From the NCBI GenBank assembly GCA_964034945.1, contig OZ035962.1, forward strand, positions 90,565,650-90,629,649: 64,000 bases of DNA, written 5' to 3'. This stretch comes from Chrysopilus asiliformis. Lineage: Eukaryota > Arthropoda > Insecta > Diptera > Rhagionidae. The position numbers and the translations under genes are program-made. Of this stretch, positions 34,905 to 49,100 are shown in pieces. Numbering within the stretch: position 1 is the stretch's first letter; every line of letters begins with the position of its first letter. Below the pieces are notes generated by a model. It did no database searches. It was not told the DNA's origin and saw nothing but the letters and a program-made list of their open reading frames with translations.

Positions 34905-35122
34905 TTTTTAATTCTTTACCTGCCTGCCCATTCCATTTTCAGGGAAGACCCATACACCCAAATTTGGCACTAAAATTTGGTACTAAATTTTTTGTAAAGG
35001 GTCTTACCTTAAGCACTGGCAGGAACTAAATAAAAATACCGAATATTTTTTCAACAATTGTTAACAGTTCAGAAACAATTCCTACGCAAGGTAGAAAAGG
35101 GAATAACAAAATATGTCCTATA

Positions 35123-35217
35123 ACAGAAGTAGCACAAAAGGTCATAAAGTGGTCGTCGCGACCATAAAGTGTCGATGTTAACATAGCTACGACCACTTTA
35201 CGACCTTTTGTGCTCCT
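35123..35217. repeat. Short palindrome (AGCACAAAAGGTCRTAAAGTG)
   Basis: AGCACAAAAGGTCATAAAGT at the left is matched by its near-complement ACTTTACGACCTTTTGTGCT at the right, with a further inner CGACCATAAAGTG/GTCG repeat. A related palindrome lies at 61773-61830. Confidence 0.6.
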
Positions 35218-37960
35218 TGGGAAGACTCCTTTTGTTTTCAAAAACTTTTCAAAACTTTTCAAAACTTACCAAACGACATAACAAAGTGCTGGTCAATAAT
35301 ACTTTATTTGGGCAATTGGAAATGTTTTACTTCTTGATAAATTTTAAGAGAGATTTGATAATAAATTGTTTGGAAAAATCTTATTGATTTTTATTTGCAT
35401 AGTCGTTTTCCTGAAAAAGAAAATTCACAGCCAATCTAAAAATATCACGCTTCCGAAATATTTATTCTATTTGTACTTTACAAATAGTCAAATTTATCAA
35501 TCGATTCAATTAACTTTTCGACGTACAGACAAAAACAAGAAATTATTACAAGCTCCTAAAATCCTAGCTTATTAATTAAAGTCCTTGTTTGTTGTTCAAT
35601 TAAAAGTTGACAATAAGGGTGGAAAAAATATGAAAACACTGAGACAGTTATGGACGGAAATCTGTTACAAAAACCGCTCTTAAAAAATTAAACACAAAAA
35701 TCTATTTTTAAATTCATAATAATTAATTTTTACGAGATATTTTTTAAAGAGGAAATATCCCTTGAATTTCATTTATGCCATAAATTTCTTGATAAGAACA
35801 TCAATTACGCTATCTAGAAAAAAAAACGTTTTCATTGCCGAGAAAACCTTGAAACTTGGGCAAAATTAATTACCACTCTTCGAAGAATTTTCGTGAGAAA
35901 AGTCATGGAAAACTCCGCAGTAATGCAATAAACAGTATACTTAAGCGAACCATATGGTACGGTCTTTCAACGAAATTTTCACTTCAACTCAAATCAAGTT
36001 TTATGAGGAAAACTTTTTATATAAAGAACTTGGAAAAGGAAATCATTGAAAAATCGTAGATAAATTCTAAAATTAATCTGAAAACTACTACCTATTACTA
36101 CACAATTTTGATTGTTTCTAGTCGCATTAAGCTAACAAGATTTAATTAAAATTGATTTCAATAATTGTTTTTTTTTATCATCTGTCCAGTCTTTACAATC
36201 ACCTCGATCTCCCAAATGGCAGAACAGTTTTTCACGCGTGGCAAGAGATTTTCTCACGAAGAGAAAAAACGTTTTTCAAGTTTCCCACGAGAAATTCAAC
36301 AAACCTACCCAAGGAAAGCTTTCACTTAGACTGAGAGATGCGCATTTTCCAACATTTTTGCTTTCCACTGGCGATTTGCAGCAGGATTCTAGTATAGAGT
36401 GGGAATTTCAGAAATTTCCCAATATTTGTGAGTAACTCTTGGTTTGTTGTAGGGGAAAATATTGTGAGGAGAAAATTGCACTCGTTGTGAAATTTTATTG
36501 AATCTTCGTGGAAAAAGTCCTCATCGTTGAGAAGCAGCGACAAAAAAGCGAGAATCTTTGAGTCGCAGACCTCTTAAGAACCTCTTGCAAACGCGTTCAT
36601 TGAACTGAAACAGGAAAATTGATTGATAGGTTTTTGCTGGCGCTGGGAAATAAACTGTGGAGATGGAAATGCCCTAAGATTCAATACAAGTGTGATAGGG
36701 ATGAAAGTTGCTAGATTTTCTAGTGGGTGGTAGTGACGGGGTGGTGGCGGCACTGATGGAAAAGCGCACTTTTCCAATCACTTAACATATGCCCCATTAG
36801 GCCTTCAATTGTCCTCGAATGAAACGTGTGAGTATGTGTCGGTATGCCACAAGAATTCGGAGCCTGCCTGTCACATGACATTGAGCGATATATTAAAGAG
36901 GATATGATCAATTTGCATATGTCACGTAATTGATTTAATTTCACATCCAAGACGATTCAATTCAATGGTGGTTAAAATTGGATTGAGCCATTGTTATTGT
37001 GTCAAGTAAAACCATTAGATAGCATTGGAGAAAAATGAAATGAAAAACTTAAATATTTGTGATGTCTTATTTGATTGGAATGTAGCTGTAAGTCATATTG
37101 ATTTATTTGTTTGGAATTCCAATATTTCTCAATATTACTGGGGATGTGTTTCTATTACAAATAAATGTCTTAGAAATGATGAATTTGTTTTCCGATGTAT
37201 TTTTAGATCAAAATTGGAACAGAAATTTAAACCTTTAAATTCAAAATTAATTTCCCAAATTGCCTATTTTTTGTAAGTCGATGGTTTTAACTGGATCAGG
37301 GGGGGGTGGGGGGTGCCCAAATCGCTACTAGCGGTATGTAAATTTAAGATGACAAATTCAAATCAGTGACTTCGCGACATTTTCTTCAAAATTTTCTTCC
37401 ATTATTTGATAAATTTACTTCAACAAGCTAGTCGGGTAGACATTGGGGCTAGATTCTAATACAAAGGCGCCCACCTAGGGCATCACTGTTCTGAGGCCAC
37501 GCGGCGCTTTAAGTGACATTTTGAGACACTTTGGCAAGTTCGCTGCATCAAATTCGGACCTTACACAGGACAAAGCATAGGGTTGGGCTTCCCTAGCAAC
37601 TGTTAGGCCAATTTAAGATACGGTTGCCTTCCCGTCCTCTTTTGCCCAACATTTAAGGAGTCCGAGGAGGTTTTTTTTAAGATGTACGGGGGACTGCTTT
37701 TCTAGGGCTGCATTTTGCTCATCTAGACGCAATTAAAAAAATATCAAAAGTAAAATATCAAAAGTACGGCCAGAATTAAAGGATAAGGGAAACAAGAGGG
37801 CATATGAGAACCCCAATTTAATGGTATATTTGACTTTGGTACTTAAAGTTTATCACCTGCGGCCCCCAATCATTTCCATGTATTTTTGCAGTTTTTAAAC
37901 AAAAATTTAATATGCGGTGGATTTAAAAAAAATGTCTGCCTATTGTACATTTTTACTTTT
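35218..37960. other. No recognisable gene
   Basis: AT-rich sequence. Open frames of 60-83 codons have no motif. GC-rich non-coding patches occur near 37470-37700. Confidence 0.3.
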
Positions 37961-39080
37961 ACTCTTCTCGGAGACCGAATCAAGACGGGGACAGATAGAA
38001 ACTTTCTGAACAGGACGAAATCCGTTTGAGGCAAAATTATGAGGTTGTCCGTGCATCTGTCTGTCGGTCTGTCCGTTTCTCGTATCTTAAATAACCTGAG
38101 AATGGGTTGATTTTAAGGTGCCGCTCCTCATGAGAGTAAATACGCGACTAACTCTCAAAAACTCTCGAGAGTTACTCGCAGGAGGTTGTCCATTTGAGAG
38201 TTAATTTCGGCGATTTTTCTCTTTTCAAGACCAATATCTTGATTTTTTTGACATCTTGATTTGGCGAGTTCTCGAGAGCTACTAGCGAAATTCAAACGCC
38301 GTTCGTATCTGGTGAGCTACTCTCCGAGAGTTCAGTGGGTGAGTGTTGAGTAGAGAGTAGAATCACTTTTGACAGCTCGCAGAAACTAGCTCGCGAGTTT
38401 CTGCGAGTTTCTGCGAGCGACTCTCAGAGACGTGTCCATTTGCGAGTAGCTGCTATCGAGAGGTTCTCGCCGGCATTTACTCTCATGTGGAGCGGCACCT
38501 TAACGACTTGAACATTTTTGTAAATGTGTTCTACGAAAATCGCAGTTCTCTAACAACTTTTGAAAAAGTAACGGTAGCTAAGCTATAACAGGTACCCCTC
38601 ATAGAATTTTTTGAAGAAAAAAAAGTGTTTTTTTTTAAAAGTTTTCAAAATTTGTACGCTTTTGGGAAAAAATAAAAATAACAAAATTCAAAAGATATAA
38701 AATTTTCTACATTTTGTGCTCTAACGGTTTTCCAGATATTTGAAACAATCCAGTTTTTTGAAAAGATCTCCAAAACTGTGCACTTTCATGAAAAAATACA
38801 TTTACCTAAATTTAGAGGATATCAAATTCTCCACATTTTTTGTTTTAACAGTTTATACGTATCTCTAACGGTTCTCAACATATTTAAAAAAAAATGAGCT
38901 TTTTTGAAATTTTTTCGAAAACTATGAACTGTTATGAAAAAATGCTTTTCTACGTTTTTTCCTTTGCGTTTTTTCCTTTAACGGTTTTACGTATCTTTAA
39001 CGGTTCTCAAGATATTTAAATTAATATTACTTTAACGTATTTTTCCGGAACGAAATATTATTTGATTTGAATGCTTTTTG
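37961..39080 (-). repeat. Dispersed repeat, CAAAAGTTG family, split by a MITE
   Basis: It contains the complement of segments at 1.2-1.7 kb (CAACTTTTGAAAAAGTAACG, TAAAATTTTCTACATTTTGT, CTAACGGTTTTCCAGATA repeated with variation). The 38113-38503 MITE is inserted in it. Confidence 0.55.
38113..38503 (+). mobile_element. TTAA-flanked MITE (GGTGCCGCTCC ends), copy A
   Basis: The ends are TTAA-GGTGCCGCTCC and GGAGCGGCACC-TTAA. The interior has many GAGTTACTCGC/CTCGAGAG palindromes and could fold into a long hairpin. A reversed copy is at 55605-55998. No protein. Confidence 0.85.
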
Positions 39081-39159
39081 AAAAATGCTCCGATGTGTTC
39101 TGCACCTTCCACACCTTAGACCGCCGCGCCGTTACTGGTTGAGATGCATTGTGTTAGGA

Positions 39160-40538
39160 CAGGCATGCTTAACCGGCCTTTTTAGAGCCGCATGCGGCTC
39201 TTTGCATAAATTTGTGCGGCTCAAAAAAGTTTTCAGCTTATACACTGCGTGCGGCTCCGACAGGAAAACTTTCACTAAGAACTTGAAAATATTTTCTTGT
39301 TCAATTCATCAAAGCAACAATCGAGCAGATCTTTATACACATATATTTCTATTTATATAATTATTTTCCCATATTTTGGCCCCACAAACATTATTGAACA
39401 ATTTGCAATACTCTAGTTTCGGCTAGGGTTCTCTACTAAAATAGGTTCTCTACTAGCCACGTATTGACATGGGTCAATTTAGTTAGATTCGATTCAGTGG
39501 ATCAAAACAAAATGAGTTCATGTTTTAGCGGGCTTTGGTTCGATGGTAGGCATGGTGAAAGTTCGTCTCTTTCTATCTATTCAGTTTTGTGCATGTTTTG
39601 TCCTTTGGTTTTGTGATTCTAATTTGTAATCAAATGAAATAGACTCAAATGTCATATATTTAAACTCAAGTTTACATTCAACTGCTTCCAAACTTCTCCT
39701 TTTCAAATTGCGTAAAGGTAGTGTAATAATGAAGATTATTGAATAAAATGTAACAAAATATGCATATTATGTTGAAAGTTTGGCCCAAGAATTTGATCTA
39801 AGGTTCACAGAAATATCTACATATGAGAAAGATTTTGAAATATTTCTATCACCATTTACTGTTGAGGTAACAACAGTGCCATCCAGTCTCCAGATGGAAA
39901 TCATTGATTTGCAATGCCATGACGATTTAAAAAATATATTTTTGGAAAATGATAATAAAATTGAATTTTATAAAAAATATATTTCGGAAAAAACTTGGCC
40001 AAATTTAAGGAGACATGCAATAAAAATCATAAGTGCTTTCAGTGGGTCCTATGTTTGCGAATCTTTTTTCTCGAAAATGAAAATCTGTAAAAGTAAAACA
40101 AGGACAAGAATAACAGATAAAAATCTGGAAAACCAGCTTCGTGTAGCGACTACAAAAATTGAAACAGACTTAGAATTGCTGTCAAGAAAAAAACAAAAAC
40201 AAAATTCACATTAAAGAGTCATGCCTACTTTACTTAAAGATCCTTATGCTTATCAAAACTTAATTTAAATTTTGTGATAAATCGAATTGTGATTAATTTG
40301 TAAGTAAGAAAAATTTATGAAATGAAATGTACTTACTGAAATGAACTGTGATTGATTTACTTAATATAATCTTTGTCGGTATAAGTTTCTTTATAAAAAT
40401 AAATTAATATATATTGAGTAGCTACTGTGTTTTTACATGAAAATCAAAAAATTCGGAATATATGATTAGTTGCGGCTCCATCAATTTTAATGTTTTGCTT
40501 AATGCGGCTCCGAAACTCCGAAAGGTTAAGCATGCCTG
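39160..40538 (+). mobile_element. hAT element with exact 8-bp target duplication, internally deleted
   Basis: The target duplication TGTTAGGA is at 39152-39159 and 40539-40546. The ends CAGGCATGCTTAACC are perfect complements over 15 bases. Subterminal GCGGCTC/GAGCCGC repeats are present. It carries the C-terminal part of a transposase. Confidence 0.88.
39780..40214 (+). pseudogene. hAT transposase C-terminal fragment (dimerisation domain)
   Basis: The open frame has no good ATG start. It contains IFLSPFTVEVTTVPSSLQME, IIDLQCHDDLK, WPNLRRHAIKIISAFSGSYV and CESFFSKMK...KSKTRTRITD, the hAT C-terminal dimerisation region as in GTF2IRD2/ZBED-like hAT proteins. The BED finger and the first catalytic part are missing, so it is non-functional as a transposase. 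The surviving 145 codons are uninterrupted, suggesting a fairly recent deletion. Confidence 0.82.
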
Positions 40539-40546
40539 TGTTAGGA

Positions 40547-43500
40547 GATCAGAAAAAGAAATTTTTGCAAATTGTGAAACTTGTCGCATGTTTTCAGTAT
40601 TTTAGTTATATTTTTATTACCAAAACTTTGAATTTTCTTTCGTCACTTTAATTTGTAACCTAAATCTGGTTTGATGTTTAAAACAAAATCCCATAAGCAT
40701 AACTACTGAAGTACGACTTTTCAAACAAATCCCATTTATATATTTTTTTTCCTTATCGGCACTCCCTTAAAGATTCAATATCGGAAATACCTTACCGCAA
40801 ATTTTGCTGATCAAAGTAATTTTTGTTGAAGAAAAATAAGTAAAACAAGTGAAAAACTTGAGAAAAAAGGGAAAAAGATCAAAAAATTGAAAGAAAATAA
40901 TCAAACAGCTTAGGTTCCAGAAAAACCGAATTCCTGGTTACCATCATCTCTTCGGCGTGGTGCCTTCATATAAAAAATGTCTAGGGATAAGAATTTTTTT
41001 TTGTCTAAGGGACAGCAAACGAAAAAGAGGGACGAACTATTTTGTTAACTTTAGCATATTCATGTCTCTATAGACAGGCACGATGTGGATGTTTAATGTA
41101 TATAAGGTACCAACATAAAATTTTTCGTCCCTTTGCATTAACATTAGTTAAAGGAGTGCTGAAGATATTCTACTGCGCGGGGATCTAAAAAGATGAAAAA
41201 AATAAAGCGAAAAATAAGGAATTCTGCAGAAAAAAAGAGGAAAATTTTCGATGTATTCATACAGACAGAAAAAGGGATAACTTGGACCAAAGAAAAGATT
41301 AAAGGATATCTTGTTTTTTTTTGCCTCGGTGGGTGATGGTGACGAGAGTCCCCATAGCAGATTCGATGATGCTTTCAACCGAAAAGGGATGGCAGAACTG
41401 AAAGAATTTCCACTTGATGTGATTAACTTGAAGGATGGATTTTTCTTAATCAAGCCGCATCTTTCCTTAAGTTAGAAATGAACAAGTAAAAGGAAAAAAA
41501 AATAAGAAAATAGCTTCATCGTTGAAGATGAATACAACTTTGCATAAATTTTTACTAGCATCCTTCAATGTATAATGGAAAAAACATTTAAAAAAAACAT
41601 TTTTATGCAGCATTTTTAAAATCATTTTGTAAACAGAAAATCATTTATAATGAATTGCTAATTACAACAATTAATTTTTCTTTTACGTACAAAAAGATTT
41701 CCAGTTTCTTAGATTTTTATAAAATTAGAGAGAGTAAAGTCGTCTTCTTTGCGTTCAGCAAGAATTTACTAAGTGGCTAAAAGGGTCAAACGTTCTCGTA
41801 AGGGAGGTTAGCCTATAAGACGAATCTCGACTCCACCCGCTCCACTCTCTGTAAACCTCTCATGTCTTGCAATTCTGAAGAAATTTGGATTCGGTTTGTA
41901 CTAATAGAGAGGTAAGCACTCAGGAAAAAATTCCGATCATCAATATTTACCCTCCCTCCTTTTTGTAAACCCTCTCACCCGCTATGTCCTGCAATTCTGA
42001 AGACATTTGGTTTTAGCTCTCACCATTACAGACGTCAGCATTTAAGGATAGTGTTTGCCCAATGATATCTACCCTGCCCTCCCCCTTTGAAAAGTCAGGT
42101 CACATCCGTTGGTCCTGAGGTGCAGCTTCTATTATTATCTAATTTAAAGTTTGTGTTCAAATTTACTATGTGTAATTTTTTTAGTGTTTTAAATTTTTAT
42201 TCGATTTTTACCAATACAGATAAATAGATAAAGCTTGCGTAAGATTCAAGGCCGATAAGGTGGGGGAGGCCGCAGATGGACGTGGACTGAAAAGGGGGTT
42301 CATGACGCAGCCATTAGTTTACAAAATTCTGAATAACAATAATGTGTGTTTGTTGCCCAGTTGAAAGAATTAAAATACCTGATTCACTTTACTTTATTCA
42401 CATTCAACACAATACATTAAAAATTTGTTGGAAATTTAAAAACAACCATAAATAACCCACTTACTGTGCAAAATTATGCAACCATATAAGATTATTAAAT
42501 AAACATCAAGATTATTTTAATAAAGTAATGTTGCGGTCGTAGCCAAAATGATTGAGTTAGAGTATACTAGTCGAAGGAAAAACCCTGATGAAATAAAAGG
42601 CAAAAACCATGGCTAAAAATTACTCAGATTTTTTCCAAAGGTGAAGATATATGCTTAGCAATTTATTCAACGATACCTGCCATAACTTAAGATTCTCTCT
42701 CTGGTCCAACGTTGATCGCAAGCGGTGCCTTAATTTTTTCTCCCTTTTTTTATTCGTTTTCATAAAAATTATAAAAAAACACAATACGACATGAAATATC
42801 AGACCTGTCAAGATAAAAATGCTGGGAAATAGACACGTAACATGTTTCCCACCTTCTATTCCGAGTGTATTCTTCTCGAATATGGTTCTATTTTATTTTA
42901 CCTTTATTGCACGGTTGCTGGGTGGTTGTTTTTGTCCCCTACCGCATGAACTACTGGAATGTGGACAGCAATATCTACATAAGGATCATTGCTATGCACA
43001 AGTTTAGGCAGTTAGATGTGGTTGGGTCCTGGTCTGATAGCCCGAATTTTCATCCACATTTATGTATATTTGTGTATATTTTACGAATATATCAGTTCTG
43101 TACGCGAAATATATTTTTATTTATGGCAAAAGGATACCTAAGTAGGGATATTTTTCTCTAACGATTTTATTTTATTTTTGTTTTTTTTATCTTTCGTTGG
43201 GGATCGTTTTGAGGTCGGCGTAACGTAAGGAAGGATCCTACGCTATGATGCGATGATGTGATCTCGCTTTGATTAAGCATAAGTGAGTTGATTGATGACT
43301 CGGGGCGTAAATCACTGACGGAAGTGATGCTGTCACGTTTCCAAATACAATGATTCATGGTGGGCTCGTGACATATTTTCCATATAAAAGGCAAAGTGTC
43401 ACGTAGTCTAAGGCGCTTTATAGTCGTTTATAATGAAGATTTTCGGGACATTGGTCTAATTATGATTAAATTATACACCCAAAAGGTATAATTTTCAAAT

Positions 43501-43718
43501 TTAAATTTTAGAGGCATATATTTATAGCTTGTCAGTCGCTTGTTATATGTTCTCACTATGCAATCACGAATCGAAGAGCATGTGATAGTATAGTGGAAAA
43601 TTGGAAATGTGTACAGTGGAAAAGTTGGCCCAGTCAAATAATTGAATATTCTTTGTATTGTGGTGTTCGATTTGATGATTCTCAATACAAGGGAATTTAG
43701 GTGTTACAGAATTCTACC
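40547..43718. other. No recognisable gene
   Basis: Two related blocks near 41830-41990 share CCTCTC...TGCAATTCTGAAGA(A/C)ATTTGG, a small local tandem repeat. Open frames here show no motif. Confidence 0.35.
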
Positions 43719-44008
43719 CAGTGGCGTAACTAGGAAAACATACGCACGCAAAGTCGGAAAGGCAACGGAAGGGGGGCCTCCAAGAATATGAAGGGACCCA
43801 GGATCGGACCCTTAATTATGCATTAGTAATATGTGAGAGTCGGAAAACTTTTTTTTTTGCCGCAAAATTGCTTTCGGTAAGAATATCAAATTTACTGTGA
43901 TATAGAATCATTTTTCACACTAGATTCACGAAAAAACCATCAAAATGAAAGGAGGCCCTAAACATAATATTTTCGTGTGAAAAGGGGCAATTCCTAGTTA
44001 CGCCACTG
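43719..44008. mobile_element. hAT-type MITE (CAGTGGCGTAACTAGGAA ends)
   Basis: The 18-bp ends are exact complements and begin CAG. The 8-bp flanks ATTCTACC and ACTCCGCC agree at 5 of 8 positions, so the target duplication is decayed or absent. No protein. Confidence 0.75.
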
Positions 44009-44904
44009 ACTCCGCCGACGGTTGATACTTCAATATTGTTCGTCTACTGGCCATGCATGTAAATGTCGTTATCTAATGGCAGTAACAATCCAATGGGACA
44101 TCGATGCATTCATTGTAATCTTGTAAAAACGACAAAATCCGACCATCGGAATGAAACAAAAAAATCAAAAAATCCTTGATCGTCGTCGTCGCATTTGCAA
44201 ATGTCAATGAATAGGAATAAGGGCAGGAGTTTCTATTTTCATTCAGGCTATGCATGGCGTTAAAATTCACATATCTCGCTGTTATTGAATTTTTTCTATT
44301 CCCATCAACCCCTTTTTGTGTCCAAACGAGAGAAACATTGAAATACACTCTCCCAGTGTTCGGCCGGACACCCAAAAATCCATTTCATGTCTTTGTATTA
44401 ATGGAATAGTGTGGCATGTTTCCGTACTTGTCCCCTAGATGTGCATAACTTTTATACTATTTTCCATCCAAAAATCGAATGTTTGGTTTTTATCCCATTA
44501 AAGTTTGAATAATATGGGAAATAAATAGGGAACAAAAAAAAATAGCGAAAAAAAGTTTAAAATCTGTGTGCTGAATATAAATTAAATGGATTCCTATGAA
44601 ATTGCTGTTTTTGTAACTCTTGACATTTTTGTATATTTTGCAGATTTATCAATGGTTTTTCGCGGATTTCACGCACAATATTGACAATTTTCCAGCAAAA
44701 AAAAATTGATATTTGAAATGGTTTTTTATTATAATTGTTTTTGTGTTTGAGGGTATGGTATAAAGCTTTGGAATACTCTGCAATTGAGAAAAATGTTTTA
44801 TTTTTCAATATGAATTTTAAAATAGGTCTATTCAATATTTCAAACCCATTTGATAAACATGAAAAAACCTACATTAGCCAGGAGTCAATTATCAAATACT
44901 CTAT

Positions 44905-45465
44905 ATGAGCACATACCAAAATGTGATTAGAAAAAAAATCCATTTGAACGGAGAAGGGGGGAGGAGTAGCCCGGTGGGATATTGATGTATGGATGAGTTA
45001 TGTAAAATCATATTTTAAAAATATTTTCGAAGTCGATGACTTTTTTTAATTCGACTCACCGTTTTCGAGAAAATTGCAAAAAACTGTTTCGTTTATATGG
45101 TGAAAGAGAAAATAAATAGTCCGATTTCGCGCGTTCAAGAACTTGGCCTTCCTATTTCCGAGAAAGGCAACAATAAAAAATTTCTAGTCTCTAGCTCAAT
45201 CCTTGATTTATAGTGTGGAATGTTTTGGCATTCGGGGAAGATAAGACAGACAGACGAATAGACAGACATGCGGATAGACGGATGGACAGACGGATGGATA
45301 GACGGACGGACGGATGGACGGACATGCGGACATGCGGAAATCAATATTTTTTTATCATCTTAGACACTCTGATGCAGCTCAGTTTTGTGTCCGACGATTA
45401 GTTCGATGTTGTACAAACGGTAAACTAAATCCTCTTATATGTTCCTCATATAAAGTATAAAAAAA
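44905..45465 (-). repeat. Reversed copy of the TATACCC-headed family
   Basis: It shows GGATGAGTTATGTAAAATCA, a GACAGACGGATGGATAGACG tract (45245-45335) and TTGTACAAACGGTAAACTAA in the order expected for the reverse complement of the 24.1-kb copy. Confidence 0.55.
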
Positions 45466-45493
45466 TTCTTGCACGAAAATTTTTCTAGAAACC

Positions 45494-45683
45494 TACACGG
45501 AGAGAAATAATAGGACAGGTTCCTACAACAAATAGGAAAATACGAAACAGTGAATTTTTTTAGTATTGACTCCCAAACAAAAGGGAATTCATGCCAAAAA
45601 ATAGGAAATTTTCCCAAAATTATAGGAATAATTCCCTATTTATTGCAGAAGAGTCCACAGTCACTTGGATTTCTCTCCGTGTA
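45494..45683. mobile_element. TA-flanked MITE (CACGGAGAGAAAT ends)
   Basis: TACACGGAGAGAAAT is matched by ATTTCTCTCCGTGTA. The interior repeats AATAGGAA/TTCCTATT. 190 bp, no protein. Confidence 0.7.
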
Positions 45684-46143
45684 TAATAAAATACGTCAAA
45701 CATTTAGATTTTAACGGGTGGGGGAGGGGGGAGGAGGTGGGTCTGCGGTATGACGGTGGTAATGGAAAACTAATTTCACAAAATTTCAACAGTACAGGAG
45801 ATGGCTGTCTATGAAATACGTCACAGTTAGGGGGAAGTCTGATGCCGGTCCTAAACCCATACAAAAAATCGTAAAGCCTGCAGCGAGGGTGTAAGAAGAT
45901 CCGTAAAGCCTAAAGTTAGCGGGACGTATTTTGGGGACACCTCCAAAGTTCCTGAAAAGTCCATAAGAACACCTACTTTAAACGGAACCCAAAAATTAAT
46001 CTTTACCAAAAATAAATTTTGTTTCATACAAATTCGGCCACCTCGATAATCTCAAAAAAAAAAATCTGATTTATATTTCTTAAAATTTTTCTCATAGCTT
46101 TACAAAACCTATAGTTTTTTTTTGGACCTTTTGTAGATCGAAT

Positions 46144-49100
46144 ATGCCCGTGCACGATGCCCGTGACGATGCCCATGCACGATGCCCGTGCACGATGCCC
46201 GATGCACGATGCCCGATGCACGATGCACGATGCACGATGCACGATGCCCGTGCACGATGCCCGATGCACGATGCCCGTGCACGATGCCCGTGCACGATGC
46301 CCGATGCACAATGCCCATGCACGATGCCCGTGCACGATGCCCGTGCACGATGCCCATGCACGATGCCCGTGCACGATGCCCGTGCACGATGCCCATGCAC
46401 GATGCCCGTGCACGATGCCCGATGCACGATGCCCGTGCACGATGCCCATGCACGATGCCCGTGCACGATGCCCGTGCACGATGCCCATGCACGATGCCCA
46501 TGCACGATGCCCATGCACGATGCCCATGCACGATGCCCGTGCACGATGCCCATGCACGATGCCCGTGCACAATGCCCGTGCACGATGCCCGTGCCCGTGC
46601 ACGATGCCCGTGCACGATGCCCATGCACGATGCCCATGCACGATGCCCATGCACGATGCCCGTGCACGATGCCCGATGCACGATGCCCATGCACGATGCC
46701 CATGCACGATGCCCATGCACGATGCCCATGCACGATGCCCGTGCACGATGCCCATGCACGATGCCCGTGCACGATGCCCGTGCACGATGCCCGTGCCCGA
46801 TGCCCATGCACGATGCCCGTGCACGATGCCCGTGCACGATGCCCGATGCACGATGCCCGTGCACGATGCCCGATGCACGATGCACGATGCCCATGCACGA
46901 TGCCCATGCACGATGCCCATGCACGATGCCCATGCACGATGCCCGTGCACGATGCCCGTGCACGATGCCCGTGCACGATGCCCGTGCCCGATGCCCATGC
47001 ACGATGCCCGTGCACGATGCCCGATGCACGATGCCCGATGCACGATGCACGATGCCCATGCACGATGCCCGTGCACGATGCCCATGCACGATGCCCGTGC
47101 CCGTGCACGATGCCCATGCACGATGCCCATGCACGATGCCCGTGCACGATGCCCGATGCACGATGCCCGTGCACGATGCCCATGCACGATGCCCATGCAC
47201 GATGCCCGTGCACGATGCCCGATGCACGATGCCCGTGCACGATGCCCGATGCACGATGCCCGTGCACGATGCCCATGCACGATGCCCGTGCACGATGCAC
47301 GTGCACGATGCCCGATGCACGATGCCCGTGCACGATGCCCGATGCACGATGCACGATGCCCGATGCACGATGCACGATGCCCGTGCCCGTGCACGATGCC
47401 CGTGCACGATGCCCGATGCACGATGCCCGATGCACGATGCACGATGCACGATGCACGATGCCCATGCACGATGCCCGTGCACGATGCCCGATGCACGATG
47501 CCCGATGCACGATGCACGATGCACGATGCACGATGCACGATGCCCGTGCACGATGCCCGATGCACGATGCCCGTGCACGATGCCCGTGCACGATGCCCGA
47601 TGCACGATGCCCATGCACGATGCCCGTGCACGATGCCCGTGCACGATGCCCATGCACGATGCCCGTGCACGATGCCCGTGCACGATGCCCATGCACGATG
47701 CCCGTGCACGATGCCCGATGCACGATGCCCGTGCACGATGCCCATGCACGATGCCCATGCACGTTGCCCATGCACGATGCCCATGCACGATGCCCGTGCA
47801 CGATGCCCGTGCCCGTGCACGATGCCCGTGCACGATGCCCATGCACGATGCCCGTGCCCGATGCCCATGCACGATGCCCGTGCACGATGCCCGTGCACGA
47901 TGCCCGATGCACGATGCACGATGCCCATGCACGATGCCCATGCACGATGCCCATGCACGATGCCCATGCACGATGCCCATGGACGATGCCCGTGCACGAT
48001 GCCCGTGCACGATGCCCGTGCCCGATGCCCATTCACGATGCCCGTGCACGATGCCCGATGCACGATGCCCATGCACGATGCCCGTGCACGATGCCCATGC
48101 ACGATGCCCGTGCCCGTGCACGATGCCCGTGCACGATGCCCATGCACGATGCCCATGCACGATGCCCATGCACGATGCCCGTGCACGATGCCCGATGCAC
48201 GATGCCCGTGCACGATGCCCATGCACGATGCCCATGCACGATGCCCATGCACGATGCCCAAGCACGATGCCCGTGCACGATGCCCATGCACGATGCCCGT
48301 GCACGATGCCCATGCACGATGCCCGTGCCCGTGCACGATGCCCGTGCACGATGCCCATGCACGATGCCCATGCACGATGCCCGTGCACGATGCCCGATGC
48401 ACGATGCCCGATGCACGATGCACGATGCACGATGCCCGTGCACGATGCCCGTGCACGATGCCCGTGCACAATGCCCGTGCACGATGCCCGTGCCCGTGCA
48501 CGATGCCCGTGCACGATGCCCGTGCACGATGCCCATGCACGATGCCCGTGCCCGATGCCCATGCACGATGCCCGTGCACGATGCCCGTGCACGATGCCCG
48601 ATGCACGATGCACGATGCCCATGCACGATGCCCATGCACGATGCCCATGCACGATGCCCATGCACGATGCCCGTGCACGATGCCCATGCACGATGCCCGT
48701 GCACGATGCCCGATGCACGATGCCCGTGCACGATGCCCATGCACGATGCCCGTGCACGATGCCCATGCACGATGCCCGTGCACGATGCCCATGCACGATG
48801 CCCGTGCACAATGCCCGTGCACGATGCCCGTGCCCGTGCACGATGCCCGTGCACGATGCCCATGCACGATGCCCGTGCCCGATGCCCATGCACGATGCCC
48901 GTGCACGATGCCCGTGCACGATGCCCGATGCACGATGCACGATGCCCATGCACGATGCCCATGCACGATGCCCATGCACGATGCCCATGCACGATGCCCG
49001 TGCACGATGCCCATGGACGATGCCCGTGCACGATGCCCGTGCACGATGCCCGTGCCCGATGTCCATTCACGATGCCCGTGCACGATGCCCGATGCACGAT

